Position numbers and translations under genes: made by a program. From Spirochaetaceae bacterium (lineage in GTDB: Bacteria > Spirochaetota > Spirochaetia > Treponematales > Breznakiellaceae), in NCBI GenBank assembly GCA_031267955.1, contig JAIRYB010000176.1, forward strand, positions 1-7,119: DNA of 7,119 nt. The letters are read 5' to 3'. The stretch's first letter is position 1; every line of letters starts with the position of its first letter. A model generated the notes under the pieces. It was not told where the DNA came from. It saw only the letters and a list, made by a program, of their open reading frames with translations, and searched no databases. Positions 5,915-7,119 of the stretch are shown here, in pieces.

Positions 5915-5947
5915 GTTCTTGCAAAATCTGGCGGATTTCGCAAGAAC
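5915..5947 (-). promoter_or_regulatory. Operator-like inverted repeat at +1 of the esterase-deacylase transcript
   Basis: Arms GTTCTTGCAAAATC (5915-5928) and GATTTCGCAAGAAC (5934-5947) are complementary at 13 of 14 positions around a 5-base centre. The predicted -10 on the minus strand is at 5955-5960, so transcription would start at about 5948 and the repeat would occupy about +1 to +33. This is a classic place for a repressor operator, and a TetR dimer is a candidate. It could also fold as a 5' mRNA hairpin. No T run follows on either strand, so it is not a terminator. Confidence 0.65.
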
Positions 5948-5954
5948 CCTTTGT

Positions 5955-5983
5955 ATACTACCCCAGGAGAGGCGAATTCTCAA
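5955..5983 (-). promoter_or_regulatory. sigma70-type promoter of the esterase-deacylase operon
   Basis: On the minus strand, -35 TTGAGA (5978-5983; five of six consensus bases) and -10 TAGTAT (5955-5960; four of six) are separated by an ideal 17 bases. The start falls next to the inverted repeat at 5915-5947 and leaves a leader of about 68 bases before the ATG at 5880. Confidence 0.6.
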
Positions 5984-5990
5984 GCCGCGC

Positions 5991-6901
<911 letters not shown>

Positions 6902-6929
6902 TTTTCCGGCGCGGCGGCTTTACGGAAAA
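6902..6929 (+). terminator. Inverted repeat after the DNA methyltransferase, possible weak terminator
   Basis: TTTTCCG (6902-6908) and CGGAAAA (6923-6929) are perfect 7-bp arms around a 14-base GC-rich loop, starting directly after the stop codon. No T run follows, so it may be an mRNA 3' structure rather than a terminator. It could separate the methylase from the thioesterase gene 55 bases on. Confidence 0.35.
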
Positions 6930-6956
6930 GGCGATTTATACCATACTGGACTCACC

Positions 6957-7119
6957 ATGATTGACATTTGGAGGGAAGAATTCGCTGTCAGATTCGGCGA
7001 CATCGACCGGTCGGACCGGCTTACCCTGGCGGCGGTTTTCGATGTGTTCCAGGAGCTGGCGATCAGCCATGCCGAGGAACTGGGCGTCGGGCGTGACGCC
7101 CTGGCCGCGTCCCGGCAGG
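6957..7119 (+). CDS. Acyl-ACP thioesterase, N-terminal part (runs off the window)
   Basis: The ATG at 6957 opens a frame of 54 codons to the window end, so the C-terminus is missing. The sequence IWREEFAVRFGDIDRSDRL followed by TLAAVFDVFQELAISHAEELGVG matches the first hotdog domain of bacterial acyl-ACP thioesterases (FatA/FatB-like family): an EF.VR.G..DR..R segment, then a L..VF..FQE.A..HAE.LGVG helix. These enzymes release fatty acids from acyl carrier protein in the cytoplasm. Catalytic residues lie further downstream, outside the window. The Shine-Dalgarno is poor (only TGGA at 6947-6950). A GACTC site (6949-6953) lies 3 bases before the ATG. Composition returns to high GC. Confidence 0.82.
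   Translation, partial: MIDIWREEFAVRFGDIDRSDRLTLAAVFDVFQELAISHAEELGVGRDALAASRQ

Noticed and set aside
5915..5947. Intrinsic terminator
   Set aside because: No T run follows the inverted repeat on either strand, and it lies between a promoter and the gene it would serve.

Overview
The window looks like chromosome of a free-living or gut-associated spirochaete, most likely a Treponema-like organism of the termite-gut type. This is an inference. It rests on the overall style (high-GC genes mixed with a few AT-richer ones) and on the gene set: a small treponeme-like hypothetical protein, a stand-alone THUMP RNA methylase, a HinfI/CcrM-like methylase and a bacterial acyl-ACP thioesterase. No rRNA, tRNA, CRISPR array, transposase or phage gene is visible.

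Layout. (1) 1-195, minus strand: the 5' part of an unrecognised small protein gene with a strong ribosome binding site. (2) 196-893: a 698-base divergent intergenic region. It holds an exact-register array of eight 21-bp repeats (270-437), a G-rich purine-biased stretch, a homopolymer of 23 G (642-664) and two candidate promoters facing right. (3) 894-2682, plus strand: a THUMP/UPF0020-type RNA methyltransferase, which appears to be expressed from a leaderless or nearly leaderless transcript, followed 4 bases later by a TetR-family regulator. (4) 2694-5880, minus strand, convergent with (3): a two-gene operon. An SGNH/sialate O-acetylesterase-family esterase comes first and overlaps by 17 bases an N-acyl-D-amino-acid deacylase (D-aminoacylase family amidohydrolase). 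(5) 5881-6094: a divergent control region. It has a good minus-strand sigma70-type promoter and a 14-bp-arm inverted repeat that begins at about +1 of that transcript, plus a weaker plus-strand promoter. (6) 6095-6901, plus strand: a solitary HinfI/CcrM-like adenine-N6 DNA methyltransferase that lacks the usual C-terminal domain. (7) 6957-7119, plus strand: the N-terminal part of an acyl-ACP thioesterase, cut by the window edge.

How the genes may work together. The esterase and the D-aminoacylase are translationally coupled and probably act on related acylated substrates: O-acyl groups are removed by one, N-acyl groups on D-amino acids by the other, as on cell-wall or decorated glycan debris. 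The nearby TetR repressor is a reasonable candidate to control this operon and its own transcript. A half-site (CGCAAGA) is shared between the operon's palindrome and a small palindrome over a candidate -35 element upstream of the methyltransferase-TetR pair. The link is inferred only.

The least explained part is the 196-893 intergenic region, where the repeat array and the G tract sit side by side between divergent genes. I did not find a clear multi-gene novel system; the most notable items are the repeat array, the G23 tract, the operator-like palindrome and the domain-lacking orphan methylase.
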